DNA from: Pseudonocardiales bacterium
Lineage (GTDB): Bacteria; Actinomycetota; Actinomycetes; Mycobacteriales; Jatrophihabitantaceae
DNA: 9,518 nucleotides
Assembly (NCBI GenBank): GCA_030840415.1
Contig: JAVEEO010000127.1
Span: 1 to 9,518, forward strand
Direction: 5' to 3'
The position numbers and the translations under genes were made by a program. Positions 8,581 through 9,518 of the stretch are shown here, piece after piece. Under the pieces are notes generated by a model that made no database searches, had not been told where the DNA came from, and saw only the letters and a list, made by a program, of their open reading frames with translations. How positions within the stretch are numbered: position 1 is the stretch's first letter; the number at the start of each line of letters is the position of its first letter.

Positions 8581-8658
8581 GCATGCTGCTTCATGGCCGG
8601 GCTGAGGGCCGCCCGGTTGGGCGCCGCGGGGCTGCCGAGGAACGGTTTCGCCTTGCGG

Positions 8659-8702
8659 AAAACGCCAGGGGCCGGTGACCTTTCGGTGACCGGCCCCTGG
8701 CG
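8659..8702 (-). terminator. Intrinsic terminator of the exporter gene
   Basis: A perfect 14-bp stem, 8663-8676 with 8689-8702, continues after one G-G mismatch with 3 more pairs closing on a four-base loop that reads GAAA (GNRA type) on the - strand. On that strand the stem is followed directly by TTTT (8662-8659). It lies 10 bases after the exporter stop codon. There is no T-run on the + strand side, so it works in the - direction. Confidence 0.88.
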
Positions 8703-8712
8703 CGGGTGGTGG

Positions 8713-9518
8713 CTAGTGGACCGCTGCCGCGGCCGGGTCGATGTCGGCCACCTCGTCCTTGCCGGTCTTGATCATGGTGGCGGTGGCGAGCACCGCGACC
8801 ACCGCGAAGATGGCGGCGGTCAGGAAGCCCCGGGACGAGCCGTGCGCCAGCACCTCGTGGAAGGCCCGGACCGCGGTGCTGTCCTGCAGCGCGCCGGCCG
8901 AGGCGCGCAGGGTGCCCGAGCCCTGCTGGGCCAGCTCACCGAAGTGCTGCAGCACGGTGGGCTTGGCCTGGCCGCTCTGCACCAGGCCGCCGAGCACCTG
9001 GCCCTGGTGCTTGCCCTCGTTGCGGGAGGCGGTGGCGAAGACGGTGGTCAGCACCGACAGCCCGATGGAGCCGCCGACCTGCTGGCCGACGTTGAGCAGC
9101 GCCGAGGCCAGGCCGGCCTCGTGCGGCTCGACGCCGGCGACCGATACGGTGGTCAGCGGTACGAAGATGCAGCCGATGCCGAAGGACATCACCAGCAGCG
9201 AGGGCAGCAGGTGGCCGGCGTAGCTGGAGTCGGCGGAGATGGTGGACAGCCAGAACAGGCCGCCGGCCATCACCACGGAACCGAAAAGGATCAGGTTGCG
9301 CGGGCCGATCCTGGGCATCAGTCGTGCCGAGAGCTGGGCGGCGATGCCGATGGTGAAGGCCACCGGCAGGAAGGCCAGCCCGGCCTTGAGTGAGGAGTAG
9401 CCCAGCACCAGTTGCACGAAGTAGGTGACGAAGAAGAACATGCCGAACATGGCCGCGCCGATGATCAGCATGACGATGTAGGCACCCGAGCGGTTCTTGT
9501 CCCGGAAGGTGCGCAGCG
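8713..9518 (-). CDS. DHA2-family (EmrB/QacA-type) MFS multidrug exporter, C-terminal part
   Basis: A proton-driven efflux pump of the inner membrane; only the last 267 codons are in the window and the frame stays open to the right edge. The Met at 9471 is internal: the frame reads through RTFRDKNRSGAYIVMLIIGAA, typical of the loop and helix near the middle of 14-helix DHA2 transporters. About six hydrophobic helices are visible, including GAAMFGMFFFVTYFVQLVL, GLAFLPVAFTIGIAAQ, NLILFGSVVMAGGLFWLS, LLPSLLVMSFGIGCIFVPL, ASALLNVGQQVGGSIGLSVL and GFLTAAIFAVVAVLATAT. The GLASALLNVGQQVGGSIG stretch is characteristic of this branch. A loop of roughly 70 residues separates the last two helices, as in many DHA2 members. 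It is followed by a strong terminator. The drug or metabolite exported cannot be told, and any regulator lies outside the window. Confidence 0.9.
   Translation of the reverse strand, partial: LRTFRDKNRSGAYIVMLIIGAAMFGMFFFVTYFVQLVLGYSSLKAGLAFLPVAFTIGIAAQLSARLMPRIGPRNLILFGSVVMAGGLFWLSTISADSSYAGHLLPSLLVMSFGIGCIFVPLTTVSVAGVEPHEAGLASALLNVGQQVGGSIGLSVLTTVFATASRNEGKHQGQVLGGLVQSGQAKPTVLQHFGELAQQGSGTLRASAGALQDSTAVRAFHEVLAHGSSRGFLTAAIFAVVAVLATATMIKTGKDEVADIDPAAAAVH

Larger units (their letters stand above)
8412..8712. other. 301-base intergenic region upstream of the secreted protein gene
   Basis: No convincing gene lies here; frames crossing it on the + strand are continuations of antisense shadows. 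The part next to 8411 is clearly more AT-rich than the rest of the window and holds the ribosome site and candidate promoter of the secreted protein gene. The middle has small inverted repeats (8521-8534, 8561-8580, 8597-8616). The right end is the terminator of the exporter gene. Confidence 0.7.

Noticed and set aside
8593..9393. A + strand open frame (266 codons) opposite the exporter gene
   Set aside because: Gly/Ala/Gln/His-rich antisense shadow; the - strand frame has clear membrane helices and its own terminator.

Overview
This is a GC-rich window with long overlapping reading frames on both strands, GTG starts and codons ending mostly in G or C. Together with protein families close to actinobacterial ones (XylB beginning [10 protein letters not shown], iron-sulfur SdaA, DHA2-type exporter), this points to an actinomycete (Actinomycetota). 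The genus cannot be fixed from sequence alone. Six protein genes are supported; one of them runs off the right edge. No tRNA, rRNA, CRISPR array, insertion sequence or phage gene was seen.

Left part (1-2719, + strand): a 52-base element, present twice with a 55-base period, leads directly into a D-xylulose kinase gene (xylB). A ROK-family repressor gene overlaps xylB by 4 bases, so the two form a xylose-use operon with its own regulator. Xylose isomerase and a sugar transporter are not in the window.

Middle part (2779-5458): a siderophore-interacting (FAD/NAD(P)H ferric reductase) family gene on the - strand diverges from ohr, an organic hydroperoxide thiol peroxidase. The 74-base gap probably holds both promoters. 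ohr is followed on the same strand by sdaA, an oxygen-sensitive [4Fe-4S] L-serine dehydratase with all ligand cysteines and its C-terminal cysteine in place. The 65-base ohr-sdaA gap contains three GC-rich segments that can form two mutually exclusive hairpins, one of them a perfect 12-bp stem ending just before the sdaA start. All three genes concern redox or iron, which may explain the grouping.

Right part (5487-9518, - strand): a 974-residue secreted protein is made of a signal peptide, one fibronectin type III-like domain and eight tandem, roughly 100-residue carboxypeptidase-regulatory-like beta-sandwich repeats. Each repeat carries exactly one cysteine pair, and the protein has no other cysteines. 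A 301-base gap with a likely promoter and a strong intrinsic terminator separates it from the C-terminal half of a DHA2-family multidrug exporter gene.

I see no defence, mobile or clearly new multi-gene system. The least routine items are the eight-repeat cysteine-paired secreted protein, the alternative hairpins before sdaA, and the repeat that carries a start-signal-like sequence in front of xylB.
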